Under the pieces are notes generated by a model, which saw only the letters and a program-made list of their open reading frames with translations, was not told the origin of the DNA and made no database searches. From Leguminivora glycinivorella (lineage: Eukaryota > Arthropoda > Insecta > Lepidoptera > Tortricidae): 64,000 bases of DNA. Position numbers and translations under genes: made by a program. Of this stretch, positions 20,692 through 33,019 are shown one piece after another (the first letter of the stretch is position 1; each line of letters begins with the position of its first letter). The stretch lies in contig NC_062973.1 of assembly GCF_023078275.1 (NCBI RefSeq), positions 6,416,926 through 6,480,925 of the forward strand, read 5' to 3'.

Positions 20692-22336
20692 CCTGGGAAG
20701 TTAAAATATGGGCAATAATATCGGCACTGTGTACAATATCCAGCGCACTGCAGCGAGTACTGGTTCACGTCGGCGTTGCCGCTCCACGGCTCCGTACGGT
20801 TATTGCCGGCGAGCGGACTGCGGGACGATAAATAAATTACACTCTGATGAAACTAACCAAGCTTTGGCACCGACACAGATGCAGAGTATAATAGATATGT
20901 CACAGTACGGTAAAAGCGACCCTGGGAACTTAAAATATGGACAATAATATCGGGACTGTGCCCATTTGTACACTATCCAGCACGTTGTAGCGCGCTTTAC
21001 TTCATCGGCGTTGCTGCTCGACGGCTCCATACGGTTATTGCCGGCGAGTGGACTGCGGGACGATAAATAAATTACACTCCGATGTAACCAATTAAGCTTT
21101 GATACCGATATGGATGCTAAGAGGATAATAGATATGTCACAATGTTTACTACGGTAAAAACGACCCTGGGAAGTTAAAGTGTGGGCAATAATATCGGGAC
21201 CGTGTACAATATCCAGCGCACTGTAGCGAGTACTGGCTCACGTCGGCGTTGTCGCTCGACGGCTCCGTACGGTTATTGCCGGCGAGCGGACTGCGGGACG
21301 ATAAATATATTACACTCTGATGAAACTAACCAAGCTTTGGTACCGCCACAGATGCTAAGAGTATAATAGATATGTCACAGTACGGTAAAAGCGACCCTGG
21401 GAACTTAAAATATGGACAATAATATCGGGACTGTGCCCATTTGTACACTATCCAGCACGCTGTAGCGCGCTTTACTTCATCGGCGTTGCTGCTCGACGGC
21501 TCCGTACGGTTATTGCCGGCGAGTGGACTGCGGGACGATAAATAAATTACACTTCGATGTAACCAACTAAGCTTTGATACCGGTATGGATGCTAAGAGGA
21601 TAATAGATATGTCACAATGTTTACTACGGTAAAAACGACCCTGGGAAGTTAAAGTGTGGGCAATAATATCGGGACCGTGTACAATATCCAGCGCACTGTA
21701 GCGAGTACTGGCTCACGTCGGCGTTGTCGCTCGACGGCTCCGTACGGTTATTGCCGGCGAGCGGACTGCGGGACGATAAATATATTACACTCTGATGAAA
21801 CTAACCAAGCTTTGGTACCGCCACAGATGCTAAGAGTATAATAGATATGTCACAGTACGGTAAAAGCGACCCTGGGAACTTAAAATATGGACAATAATAT
21901 CGGGACTGTGCCCATTTGTACACTATCCAGCACGCTGTAGCGCGCTTTACTTCATCGGCGTTGCTGCTCGACGGCTCCGTACGGTTATTGCCGGCGAGTG
22001 GACTGCGGGACGATAAATAAATTACACTCCGATGTAACCAATTAAGCTTTGATACCGATATGGATGCTAAGAGGATAATAGATATGTCACAATGTTTACT
22101 ACGGTAAAAACGACCCTGGGAAGTTAAAGTGTGGGCTGTGTGGGCAATAATATCGGGACCGTGTACAATGTCCAGCGCGCTGTAGCGCGCGTTACTGCGG
22201 CGGCGGCGTTGCCGCTCGACGGCTCCGTACGGTTATTGCCGGCGAGTGGACTGCGAGACGATAAATATGTATATTACATTCTGATGAAACTAACCAAGCT
22301 TTGGTTAGGGCAGAGATGTTAAAAGTTCTATAGATA
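20692..22336. repeat. Satellite-like tandem array with 475-bp dimeric higher-order unit
   Basis: Seven monomers begin with CCTGGGAA(G/C)TTAAA at about 20692, 20921, 21165, 21396, 21640, 21871 and 22115. Type A (about 229-231 bp) alternates with type B (244 bp), giving A-B-A-B-A-B-A; the A-to-A spacing 21165/21640/22115 is exactly 475. The second and third A units look identical, and B2/B3 differ at about three positions. Every monomer has a GC-rich core (GGCTCCGTACGGTTATTGCC, with palindromes CCGTACGG and GCCGGC) and the phrase GCGGGACGATAAATA. The 61-79-codon frames repeating in it end in different ways and are not genes. Confidence 0.95.
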
Positions 22337-23949
22337 TGCCATTCAAACCCCCTTATTGTAAAACAGTAACCCTTAAAAAGTTATGACTCACTAAAGTCTT
22401 AAAAAATAAATACAATTACGATTATGATACACGACAACCAATAATGGATAGACTAATAGATTTGATCAACGATTTTGTATAACACCATTAAACCGTAGAT
22501 TTTAAATACGATTTATTTGTCAAGTATTTTTGGTATTTTTATATTTTTTATTACAGCCCTGGCATGTTGTCACATAAGCTTTTTTATCAACAGAGTGTCG
22601 GCAGTTCTTAGCAACAGTAATATTGAAAAATGAGCATGAGTATTAGTCCTAATACTGAGTATTTTATTTTGCTCACTTCATTTTTTTCCGCAGTGGCGAA
22701 TCTAAAATACTTCCCTATTATATGATCCCGTTTCGAAACCGTAAGCCCGACAGAACCACAAACCACAGGATTATATAACACCCCGAAACAATGCAAGTGA
22801 GTTAGAAATCAATATGTAGACAAGTTATTTCGGTGCTAAATTGTAACAGACTGCAGTCCGAACGGAAAACCAATATGACAGATCATACCGATTTTCGATA
22901 GCCGTTCTTTGTTTGATAAGGATCCTAACATAAGGCGTTGGACTTTAAAATAATATATCAAAGTTAATTGTTTTATGACAATTTTTTGACAGACACAGAC
23001 TAAGGGTTAAGAGTAGAAACGTAACGTCTAACCCTGCAGTGGAATAGTGCGCCTACCAAAATCTTAAATCAAAATATTGATGTCGTCATTTATTATGTCG
23101 ACAAGCACTGTATTAAAAATATGTATGTATTTAAGAATGTTATAGAAAATAACAATATCACGAGTTGTTAAAAAAGGTCAATCGCTCTAGTTAGTGTAAT
23201 ATTTTCGGACAGTTGGCCAATACGGCCATAATGTCCAGATGGCGTTTATTGCCGTCCAAAATGAACCTACTTCGCAGGTCATACATATATCTTGAGAAAA
23301 GGATCCCGAAGTATGCAGAGGTCACTAGGACGGCTCTAGATGTAAGGGCAACTATAGTAGACTTCATTTACTATAGTATAGCAAAATAATAAGAGCAAAA
23401 TCATATGTTGCAGCAAAACAATAAGAAGATGCACAGCCTCGCTACATAAGTCTGGGCAGTTGGGATCCCCTGGTCTAGACCATAGATCGACCCCTTTTTG
23501 ATATCAGGAGTCAGGACAGCAATGTCCGAACTAGGATGAATTTAAAATTAGGTAATAGGCACACGAGTAGATTTGTAGATGAAAGACTCTGTAAATATGA
23601 TATGTCAGACATTCACAAAAGTACAATATTCTTGAGCTTAGACGTGCAATCGGGTTGGGCAATCGAGGTATTATCTTTTAATTTGTAAACCAATAAAACG
23701 TTATTCCTTTTTTATGAATACGAGCACCAATATTACCAACTAAAACTGTGATTTTTAATACCCAAAAAGACTCTACTCCCTAATTAGTTCACGAAAGAAG
23801 TCTTAAATTGCTTTCAATTCTACTTCATAATCATAATTATATTGCACTCCACAAAACATTTTCACCCACTTTATCTAACTTTGTTTTCTTGTACACGTCT
23901 CATAAATAACCTGTTGAGTTCATCTCAACTTTCCAGATAGGTATAGTAG
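22337..23949. other. No gene seen
   Basis: AT-rich DNA with no recognised domain, RNA or repeat. Confidence 0.45.
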
Positions 23950-24851
23950 TTTCGGTGCGTATACTGAGATATGGTGTGCCACAGGGTAGCGTATTAGGGC
24001 CTCTGCTATTTTTACTCTACATCAACGATCTCCCTAAACATGTCAAGTATCCAATGGTTTTATTTGCAGACAACAGTACAGTCATAATTTAATGATACCA
24101 TGAATAGTATAATAGAATGGCTTAATGTTAATCATCTTAAAATAAATGTTAATAAAACAAAAATAATGCACTTTCGACAAAAAACGCCTATGTTGCCAAT
24201 AAATTGTAACTATCAAGGATATACTTTTGAACCAGTTGATGAGATAAAATTTCTGGGAGTAATTATTGACAGCAAGTTGTGTTGGAAACCACATACAGAG
24301 GAAGTTTGTAGAAAACTTAGTAAATATGCATACTCGCTGTATAGACTATCAAAGATAGTAGCCATTGAAGCAGTAATTGCCGCGTATCATGGCTATGTTG
24401 GGTCAACTCTTCGATATGGGCTAATATATTGGGGGAATTCGACCAACAGGGAGATCGTGTTCAAGGCTTTTGTGCGATGCATAAGATCTATGTTTGGATT
24501 GCATCAATTAGATAGCTGTGTTCCATATTTCAAGGAGCGTAACATTTTGACTCTTCCATGCCTCTTTATATTTGAAACCGCTGTATTTGTCAAAACAAAC
24601 CTTCATCTATTTAAACAAGTGTCACAAATATTTAACAGAGACACCTACCGAGCTCACAACCTTGTACAGTATTTGCTCGTACTGCATTAATGCGGAAAAG
24701 CGTGTTTTGTCTGGCAAGCAAAATTTATAACAAAATTCCTATTGCTATAAGAATGAAGCCGTTGCACTTGTTTAAAAATGACCTAAACAAATTATTGACA
24801 TCTAAGTGCTATTATTCCATACCTGAATTTCTTGTTGACGCTTTAAATTAG
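23950..24851 (+). pseudogene. Decayed jockey-like LINE reverse transcriptase (C-terminal half)
   Basis: In one frame from about 23955 the translation reads YGVPQGSVLGPLLFLLYIND (RT motif 4), then LFADN, where family members have the catalytic FADD; a stop or frame break follows. A second frame (24100-24690) carries the thumb region (LKINVNKTKIMHF, FLGVIIDSKLCWKPH, LRYGLIYWGNS). A third frame from about 24690 finishes the C-terminus and ends at a TAG at 24849-24851. At least two frame changes and the loss of one catalytic aspartate make it non-functional. No endonuclease domain remains. Confidence 0.85.
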
Positions 24852-24866
24852 ATTGTAATTATAGTG

Positions 24867-25358
24867 TATATAAGGTCCTAATTTATTAGTTGCAGATATT
24901 TTAACACATGATACTTTACATTAAAATAATTAACTTTAAATATAAATTAAGAAATCTTTTCATGTAACTTTTTTGATTTCATTTTCCTAACAAAAAAATT
25001 AATTATAATTTCGTCTAAAAAAATCATCATGTGCATTATCACATGTCACAATAACACTGTCTGTCATGTCAACAATTGTTTGTTGTAAATGTCGTAAAAG
25101 TTCGGCGGGAAAACTGCACATGTCATTGAAGTGGCCAGTTACAGTTAAGTGGTACGTAAAAGAGGTACTAGAATCTGTTCAATGAGTTTTCATTTAATAA
25201 TCACATAAACAGGGTGTTTTTACGTAGCAAATTTGTTTTTCCGTTTTCTCCAAAAAAACATCGTAAAAGCTATAATGTTTCACGGTTTAATATACTCCAG
25301 AGACCGAGTACTATCAGCTGTAAAAATATCTGCATCTAATAAATTAGGACCTTATATA
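24867..25358. repeat. 36-bp inverted repeat pair bracketing about 420 bp behind the LINE
   Basis: 24867-24902 (TATATAAGGTCCTAATTTAT...) and 25323-25358 are reverse complements at about 35 of 36 positions. The intervening AT-rich DNA has no ORF. This could be a small DNA element with terminal repeats or two opposed LINE 3' UTR remnants. Confidence 0.7.
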
Positions 25359-25650
25359 AATATGTATGTGTGTGCATGACTTATTGACATAAGAAAATAT
25401 ATGTATATATTGTGCTTAATTATTTGTATGTCTTTCCCATCACGGAACAATGGTATTCCGGACCTTTGGGAGGCATGCGCGGGGCCGAAGCCAACGCGTA
25501 GAGGCCCTTTCGACACTTTAATGAAATGTAAGGGGTACACCGAGCGGATGTTGCCCTTGCCCGTATCATGGGACACACGCAGAGGCAACACCCGCCAGGG
25601 TGTAAGGACTATTTGAGAGTTAATGGAATCTAAAATGAACTGGTCTATTT

Positions 25651-25922
25651 TTAACCCCCGACGCAAAAACGACGGGGTGTTATAAGTTTTACGTGTCTGT
25701 CTGTCCGTCTGTCCGTCTGTTCGTCTGTCTATCTGTTTGTCTGTCTGTGTGTGTGTCTGTCTGTGGCATCGTAGCTCCGGAACGGATGAACCGATTTCGA
25801 TTTAGTTTTTTTTATTTGAAAGCTGTGTTAGTCGGGAGTGTTCTTAGCCATGTTTCATGAAAATCGGTCCACTAGGTCGCGGTCGGGGGTTTTTTCAAAA
25901 TTTTAATTTTGTGGTTAGGTTA
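25651..25922 (+). repeat. Lepidopteran dispersed repeat U (copy 1)
   Basis: Runs from TTAACCCCCGACGCAAAAAC through (TGTC)n and GGAACGGATGAACCGATTTC, GTCGGGAGTGTTCTTAGCCA to TTTTGTGGTTAGGTTA. Other copies: 51351-51593 (plus), 38727-38940 and 41698-41906 (minus), and a short end fragment at 47678-47702. Non-coding; transposition mechanism unknown to me. Confidence 0.85.
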
Positions 25923-26615
25923 TGATGAAAGTGATGGACTAAATACTGGGCTATGGATAAAAAAACCGGACGCCTGCCTAATAAAACGGTATCCAATTTT
26001 ATTTCCGACAGACGGTGACTCGTCCCCACAAGATGGGCCCCCACAAAAAGCGACATCCAGCTCTAAATATTCATAATAATGTGTTTGATTCAATGAACTT
26101 GTAGTATCAATTTTTAATTTAATTTGGATTTTAATGTAATAATTTTTAATGTATTTCAACCATTTTCTTGTTAGTTGTTTGTCTTTTTTTAATGTTTGCA
26201 TGTTAATATATAGAAATTTAATGTAATTGGTATGTGTATACCCAATTTCAAAATTGTACTTTGTATGCCTATCGGCGAAGCATAGCGCTCTGACAGAAAA
26301 TTTGTACCAACATTGTTACCTATGTTTACAAACAAATAAATCGTTTAAATCGTTAAATCGGTTATAGTTACTTTAATTAGTCAGTCTGAACTCTTACATG
26401 TACAAATAAAATATATCTATGCATACATAGTAACGTATACACGTTCCTTTAAGAATGTGTTACAGGTATACATACTCACTATTTCACTGATAAATGTAAA
26501 AATTCTACCGCCAAGCGTGTTAAATCTTGAATGTCCTATCCTTCTTCCACATTTCAAGCGTATTGCAGAATAGATACTCCTATTGGTTTCTTCATAGTTA
26601 ACAAATTAAAACTAG
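25923..26615. other. No gene seen
   Basis: AT-rich DNA. The stretch 26200-26345 ending in AACAAATAAATCG could be a LINE 3' end, but no coding remnant supports this. Confidence 0.35.
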
Positions 26616-27255
26616 GTGTTTTTTCTCCAATTATGGACGGCAGTTCTCCAGTAATGGATCCCCCATTATGGACAGTGAAATAAGTTTAAAATTTTACTTT
26701 TAAAGCCAACTGATACGCAATTAGTCAATTTTATACACCATAAATACAATTAGTTTGGGTTATTTTAACATAGGATTGTTTCTTGTAAATTTTGGTTTTG
26801 TAAATTGTTCCTTGTCCATCATAGGAGGTAGGCAGTTTTTCGGGTCCAGTAATGGACACTCGCAAAATAACGTCATTTCTTTATATCTTTGGAGCAACAA
26901 ACTATTATGTTTTATACCTTATCTCATGCTTAATGCAGTAAGTAAAACGCATTCAAGATTACACCGTGCGTGATTTTTTTATTATTTTATACGTGAACTC
27001 ATCTCTCTTAGCAACATTACTAAGAATTCGTCTTGATATTTTTTTCTGTAAACTGGTGAATTTTATCTTGTCTCCAAATCCTTCAGAAATAACCGAATTA
27101 ATTGAAACTTCAAAATGAAACAGCTCTACAACTCTAGTTTATGGTACATAGCCGTCAGGTTTTAGAAACTTATTTTAGATACTTATTTTTAAGGATTTGT
27201 GTTTTTTTGTCCATAATGGCATCACCGTCCATTATGGGGTATTTTACCTTACCTA
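26616..27255. repeat. Region with repeated (T)CCATTATGGAC motifs in both orientations
   Basis: Near the left, TTATGGACGGCAGTTCTCCA, AGTAATGGATCCCCCATTAT and GGACAGTG; in the middle, CCAGTAATGGACACTCG (about 26845); near the right, TGTCCATAATGGC and CCGTCCATTATGGGG. Inverted placement at both ends suggests a degenerate DNA element, but the boundaries are uncertain. Confidence 0.4.
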
Positions 27256-28781
27256 TGAGACGTACCGTAAAATATATGTAACTTTACCTACACTTTTCCA
27301 AGTCCCCCACCGCCTCTGTCTGTTCCCGATAAACTCTGCAACTTAGATCAGATTTCATGCGGTTTTCACGTAGATATCAATTGAATTCTAGAGGAAGGTT
27401 TAGATTTAAGCCGGTGTATATTCCCAGCCCGGGCTGCTAGCTAACCTGTATTCCTACTATCCCTAGGCGCCACGCACGCCGCGATCGATATCCACCGCTA
27501 ATATTGAATTTTAATGAACCGCAACTCAAACAGCTTGCCGCCGAATTCCCAAAGTGTGTCAAAACTCTCGCCGAAACCGAAAGTTCCTTATTTCCCCTTG
27601 TTCGATGCTTTTAGCACGTCTTTTAAACGTCAGCCATGACAAAGTTCACGCTGGTCTAACACGTGGAGTTGAGTTCCGTTAATGGAATTTCACGAGGAAT
27701 TGAGTTGCTGTAAGTTTGTGTAACTCGAGGAATTGTTCAGCGGAGCGTCTTCAATTTGGTTAATAAGTTGATATACGTTGTGCTGGCACGTTACCTACGT
27801 GTAAATAATAATCTATGGGGTCTTCTTTAGCGAAGAACAATAAATTTCTATCGATGTCATTTTAGCATGAGTATCTGCCACTGTTTCTTAATGTATTGGA
27901 GTGTGATAAATGGATAGAATAGATATTCATCAATTTCTGCGAGTATAAATTCGTAAATTCGTAAAATGCCACGCACATTTGCGATATTTACAAACACGTT
28001 TAGCGTTCACATTTCTCTTTTACATAGTCGTAGCGTAATGCGTAAAGTTTTATAGTTCCTCAGTTTACGCAGTCTCTTAGTATCAATTCCAAATTTTATC
28101 GTCCTTATTTCGTTCTTAATCACAGCACAAGTACAACACACCCCATGTAAGATATTGATAAAGAAACTGAAGTGTTTCCTAACCCAGAAAGCATTTTATT
28201 CGATTAAAGAATTCATGGAAGGGTAGTTCCTATGGTTATCTTACATTACCCTGACGTATTGGAATGGACGCTATATAGACACAATAAGAAATGTTCAATG
28301 TTTAAAATGATAACTAATTTTATTTTTAAATTTTATTTTTTATTTTTAAATTTTAATAACAAATATTGTAAATAAATTGTTTAATACCTAAGTTCTATGA
28401 ATGTATCCATGACAATGTATGATCAATACAAATAAAGAATATGAATATGAATATGAATATGATACGCTTAATTACTGGAGTTTACTCGGCGGTATCATTT
28501 CCCTGTTAGGACGAAAGGAGAAATCGGGTTTCCATACAAACGTAGTCCTGTTTTTACTCATCTATTGACATTATTTGAGAATATTATATTAGAGATGAGA
28601 CCTCGTTTCCATCCTCCTATGAACCGTGGCAACTACCGAGATGACATAACGCAAGGAGGAGGAGGATCTATATTATTTTTTGGAGATATTTTTACACAAT
28701 TTGATTATTTTAATCAGCTATGCCACCGACATAAACTCACGTCTGCATTTATAAACGGCGTAGGCGTAGCACATAAAAGTG
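27256..28781. other. No gene seen; short (GAATAT)n tract
   Basis: Contains a hexanucleotide run at 28438-28462 (ATATGAATATGAATATGAAT) after AATACAAATAAAG, possibly a LINE tail. No domain-bearing frame. Confidence 0.45.
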
Positions 28782-28882
28782 AGCCTGTTTCAGTGCCTCT
28801 CTTGGCAATTAAGAAAACGAAATATTGCACTGACTGGTTGCCAGCCAATAGTCCGCACCACAATGAAACCCATATCACACCC
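28782..28882 (-). repeat. SINE-B, degenerate fragment
   Basis: Phrases CAGTGCCTCTCTTGGCAATT, CTGACTGGTTGCCAGCC and AACCCATATCACAC match, with many substitutions, the minus-strand reading of the SINE-B copies at 37977-38512 and 55860-56095. It lies inside a 122-codon open frame that is therefore spurious. Confidence 0.65.
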
Positions 28883-29463
28883 TCGACTTCTACCTATACA
28901 ACAATGAAGTGGAGAACCTACGATTTTTTTTAATATTTCTTAAAATTAAGGATTATAAAATGGGTAATTTTATTTTTTGGTTTTGGAAACGTCATACGTC
29001 GTAATTGTGATCGAAATAACATCAAACAGTGTAAAAATGTTTTCCATAATATCCAAATCTATTGAGGAAAATGAGTTTTTCATTTGTGTCGACAATAGTT
29101 CGTCCCCTGTATCCTCTTAACGTCGCCGCGGCTCTGATTACGAGCGTTCCCGGCAAAGCCCCAAATTGTGGGTTAAATTTGAAAAGGCTTACCTGAGTAA
29201 TTGGATACGAAACAATTAATATCGTCTTGCCCGGGTTCCTTGAGTTTTTTCCGAGTTTCTTCGACGGATGACGAATTTGGAAAACGGGGGCATATTCAGA
29301 GAAACGAGCCACAAATTTGTTACATTAATGAGGGCAAAATGTATAATATTACTGATTATTAACTGGGTAAATGATACGTTTCGGGTATCCGGAGTTGCAG
29401 AAGTGGAAATCAAAGTAAAGAAAGTAGATTTTATTAAGACTGTAAATACGTACCGTAATGATA
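28883..29463. other. No gene seen
   Basis: Overlapping 65-96-codon frames on both strands around 29020-29558 have no recognisable domain. I could not exclude a decayed repeat. Confidence 0.4.
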
Positions 29464-29930
29464 AAATAGTACATTTCGATACAAGTGCGAAAAAAAGGAA
29501 GTTCGAAACGAGTGGCGATAAATTAAAACACGAGTCACGACCGAAGGGAGTGTTTTAAATCGACACGAGTTACGAATTTCCTTTTCGCACGTGTATCGAA
29601 CGACGTTTTTCAGTACAGATGAGCCTCTGAAGTTTCGACCTGGCATATAATGAACCACTTCTCGCACTAGTGCGTAAAAAAACACCATCTGTACTGAAAT
29701 AGTACATTACGATACAAGTGCGTAAAAAAGGAAGTTCGAAACGAGTGGCGATAAATTAAAACACGACCGAAGGGAGTGTTTTAAATCGACACGAGTTACG
29801 AAATTCCTTTTCGCACGTGTATCGTACGACGTTTTTCAGTACAGATGAGCCTCCGAAGTTTCGACCTGGCATATAATGAACCACTTCTCGAACTAGTGCG
29901 TAAAAAAACGACCATCTGTACTGAAAAAAT
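29464..29930. repeat. Tandem duplication, two units of about 233 bp
   Basis: The two units begin AGTACATTTCGATACAAGTG (about 29468) and AGTACATTACGATACAAGTG (29701) and end near CATCTGTACTGAAA. Each contains ACCGAAGGGAGTGTTTTAAA and CGTTTTTCAGTACAGATGAG. Differences are a few substitutions and indels, including an 8-bp deletion around ACACGACCGAAGG in unit 2. The open frame across them is interrupted differently in each unit, so it is non-coding. Confidence 0.9.
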
Positions 29931-30171
29931 ACTTTCGATTTTCCTTGTTAATACAAACAACTTCACTAGAGCCTTGAAATATACATGAGAGGCATGTGAC
30001 TACGAATATTTTTGCGCGCTGCCGACTCCTATATATATAGTTTAGGTACCTACACCGTTTTTAAATTAATTCCCTAGGTAGGAATTGTAATCACTGCAGA
30101 TGTAGTCATTTTCCCATACAGTTTATGAAATAATTACACCATGAAAATACTGCACTCATTTCTAACCAGGC

Positions 30172-30288
30172 AGGCAAGTATGGTCGGGCGATAAATGATA
30201 AAACATCAGGCCGTCCCTATCGCACTATTTGTAAGTTCGATAGGGACGGCCTGATGTTTTATCATTTATCGCGCGACCATGCTTGCCT
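30172..30288. repeat. Long near-perfect hairpin, 51-bp arms and 15-bp loop
   Basis: The left arm is 30172-30222 (AGGCAAGTATGGTCGGGCGA...) and the right arm 30238-30288. They are reverse complements apart from about two positions. It resembles a small foldback MITE common in moths, by recognition only. If transcribed, the RNA would be a 51-bp duplex and a potential Dicer substrate. Confidence 0.93.
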
Positions 30289-31014
30289 CACTGATATAGG
30301 AACTAGGTCGCACATTCGCACAACCAGCACCCAGTTATGGAACTCCCGCATCTAGTTATGGGCGATTTAGAGCGGACCGTTCCCTTAATTGGCCATACCG
30401 AAAATCGGGATCGCACTGCACTGTTGGCAAATACTGAAAGCCGATATGGTTACGTGCGCTTTGACTTCACAATTTGTTTCATAATGATGGTTAATCCTTG
30501 TAAATTATGAAAAGTTAATTATCCTTCTTATTACTTAGCACTTTTATGTGAGAAAGGGGTTCTAAAATAAAAATAAAAATAGCGAAATACGTATACTTAG
30601 TATAAATTGTAATTAGATTTCTAAGGATAAATCTGGAGTAGTATCCGAACTTCACGAATTGATCTCAATTTGTGAAGTTTTGCTCAATGAGGGTGAGACT
30701 GGAAAGTTTGAAGCTGATGTCGAGTGTTAACTTAGGCTAAAACAAGTAAAGCTTAAAATTTTGGAAACCATTGCACATTTAAATTGTGAATACAAAAAAT
30801 TTGCTTGTTACTTCGCCTGAATTATGTGGCATGTGTTGGGTGATCAAATCCTGTAAAATATCGCGCGATGTTACTCGTATTAATTGAAAAACTCTTAGCT
30901 TCTCCATATAATTAATTTCATGCCGTCATCTACATCAACCATAGGCCCAACTAGTTTACCATAGACATGAATTGTAACAACAATTATAACAACATTAGCA
31001 ATTATTATAGAACA
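30289..31014. other. No gene seen
   Basis: AT-rich non-coding DNA. No repeat with a second copy in the window was found. Confidence 0.45.
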
Positions 31015-31195
31015 CAGATTGATTGTCGTGTTTACTCAGGCAACGATAAATACATAGAAAACATCCATGACCCAGGAATAAATATCTGTGCTTATCACAC
31101 AGAAAAAATCCCTGGCCAATATTCGAACTCAGGACCATAGGTTTAGCAGGCTATGCCTAGTTACCTACTAGGTCAGATAGGTCGTTACCGAGTGT
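31015..31195 (-). repeat. tRNA-derived SINE (SINE-A), head plus body
   Basis: Read on the minus strand, it begins with a tRNA-like head (ACCTATCTGACCTAGTAGGT, AGCCTGCTAAACC) and a B box GAGTTCGAATATT, followed by the body ATATTTATTCCTGGGTCATG and GGATGTTTTCTATGTATTTA. This is the only copy here with the head largely present. Others: 6715-6850 and 54655-54805. Confidence 0.75.
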
Positions 31196-32358
31196 ACTTA
31201 GATAAAATACAAGGCCCCGTTTTATTAATCTGACAAACATCAAAAGTCCGTTGTCTGCAATTTGATATGCCCCGCTACAAATTTAAGTATTCATAAAATA
31301 TCTCGAAGCTATTCTCCGAGATAAACAACAGTGTGGTGGGTAACACTGGTAACTCAAGTTACATTAAAAAGTTGGGCTCCGTAAACAGTGGCCGTAAAAA
31401 ACCATCTTTCCGACGTCTATTTAGGAATTATTTATTGCTACGGAACCTTAAAGTTAACCCTAAATTGCTGTTTGAAAGTAAACAAGTGTTAAACATAAGA
31501 TAATGTACCTGTGGTACGGTAAAGTAAGCCGTTTTTTTTAACAAATTTATGTGTTCTAAGTTTCGGCTTTTTCTGAGGGTATAAGCTCCATCGGGTAATA
31601 TAAATAGCGATAGATAAAGTAATTTCCTTTTTCTATTTTATAATATTTGTATAAATTCCTCATATTCCCATATAAAATATGAAATTGCGTTTTTAAATAT
31701 CAATAGTAACTATCCTTGTGAATCCATAAATTTTAATACAACGGCTGAAATGGTTGCATATATTTAGTAATGCATTTGCAAAACGTTTTAAAAATAAATG
31801 AAATCACGAGATTTAAAAGGCAATATAAATATGGCGATGATATTTTTATGACAGAAACTGGCAGGTTTAATGACGATGTATGTAGCGATAGCGCTGTCAC
31901 AATAAATGAATCTTTTTCAGTATAATAATTAGTTTTACAAACTTGCAAAATGTGTCATCGGACCACAAAACGTCCTAACTTGGTGCTTGCCATAAAATAC
32001 GCTTTGGTACGTTATTCATGTAGATAAAGATAGAAGGAAATTTCGTCCTTATGGTAAGCAAAAACCTAGGACACTTTGCTCACAAATATCACTCTGAACA
32101 GTCTGTACATTTAGTCTGGATAATTTTCCTAATATTTTTTAAAATTCAAAAGGGATAGATACTTACTTGCTAAGTGGACGCTTCTCTGCTTTTCCCAGTT
32201 TTGCGTGTAATGTTCCAGTTTTCTATTACTTCGTCTTAAAATGGTAATGTTAGAACAAGGCAATCAACAAAAGAATCGGTCTACAAGTTGTTGTACTTGT
32301 ACATGTAGATATTGTGATTTTATACGCAATAAATACTAGTATACTGGAGAGTATAAGT
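31196..32358. other. No gene seen
   Basis: AT-rich non-coding DNA with no recognised feature. Confidence 0.45.
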
Positions 32359-32715
32359 ACTGATGCCAAGTTTAGTGCCTCACGCTGACCGGTATATCTA
32401 CCAGACTTGTTTACAACAACATACCAGTTTGTTAGTAAACCTGTTTATCAATGTACTGGAGCGCCTGCAGGTAACTGTGGCAGGTCGTAAAGAGCACTGA
32501 ATCGGCACTGATGCCAAGTTTAGTGCCTCGCGCTGACCGGTATAATATCTACCAGACTTGTTTACAACAACATACCAGTTTGTTAGTAAACCTGTTTATC
32601 AATGTACTGGAGCGCCTGCAGGTAACTGTGGCAGGTCGTAAAGAGCACTGAATCGGCACCGATGCCAAGTTTAGTGCCTCGCGCTGACCGGTATTTCTAC
32701 CGGACTTATTTCCTT
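32359..32715. repeat. Tandem repeat, about 2.4 units of 148-151 bp
   Basis: Units start at 32359, 32507 and 32658 with ACYGATGCCAAGTTTAGTGC and include GCGCTGACCGGTAT, GTTTACAACAACATACCAGT and TGTACTGGAGCGCCTGCAGG. The first two full units differ by a 3-bp indel and very few substitutions; the third is truncated after CTACCGGACTTATTT. Confidence 0.93.
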
Positions 32716-32780
32716 GCTACAACAAACCACTTTCTTTACAAAGTTATTTTATTTAATCTTTATGTACCTAATGTAAATAG

Positions 32781-32915
32781 CAGGAGCGGCTGGTGAAAAT
32801 TTCTGTTAGGCAACACCAAAGCAAAAAGAAACCTACCTTAACATTAGGTACTTTACTAGTAATCAAATTTTAGGCAAGCCGGTGGGAATCGGCTTGTATG
32901 GGCCAGCCGCTGCTG
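32781..32915. mobile_element. hAT-type MITE, 135 bp (copy 1)
   Basis: The ends are CAGGAGCGGCTGG and CCAGCCGCTGCTG. Flanking octamers GTAAATAG (32773-32780) and ATAAATAG (32916-32923) match at 7 of 8, an 8-bp hAT-type target duplication. A 92-bp, internally deleted relative is at 41273-41364 in the opposite orientation, sharing GGCAAGCCGGTGGGAATCGG and GGTGAAAATTTCTG. Confidence 0.88.
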
Positions 32916-33019
32916 ATAAATAGTATAAATTACTACTTTTTTCTATGGGATAAATTAGTTAGATATAGAAGGATAGTTTTGAAAATAAATAATTATTCTT
33001 CTCAAGGTAGTTTTATGTA

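Noticed and set aside
20708..22322. Repeated 61-79-codon frames beginning MGNNIGTVYN
   Set aside because: They follow the satellite monomers, occur only in A units and end at unrelated stops; no sign of a protein.
28565..28933. 122-codon frame on the plus strand
   Set aside because: Crosses a degenerate SINE-B copy in antisense orientation; no domain.
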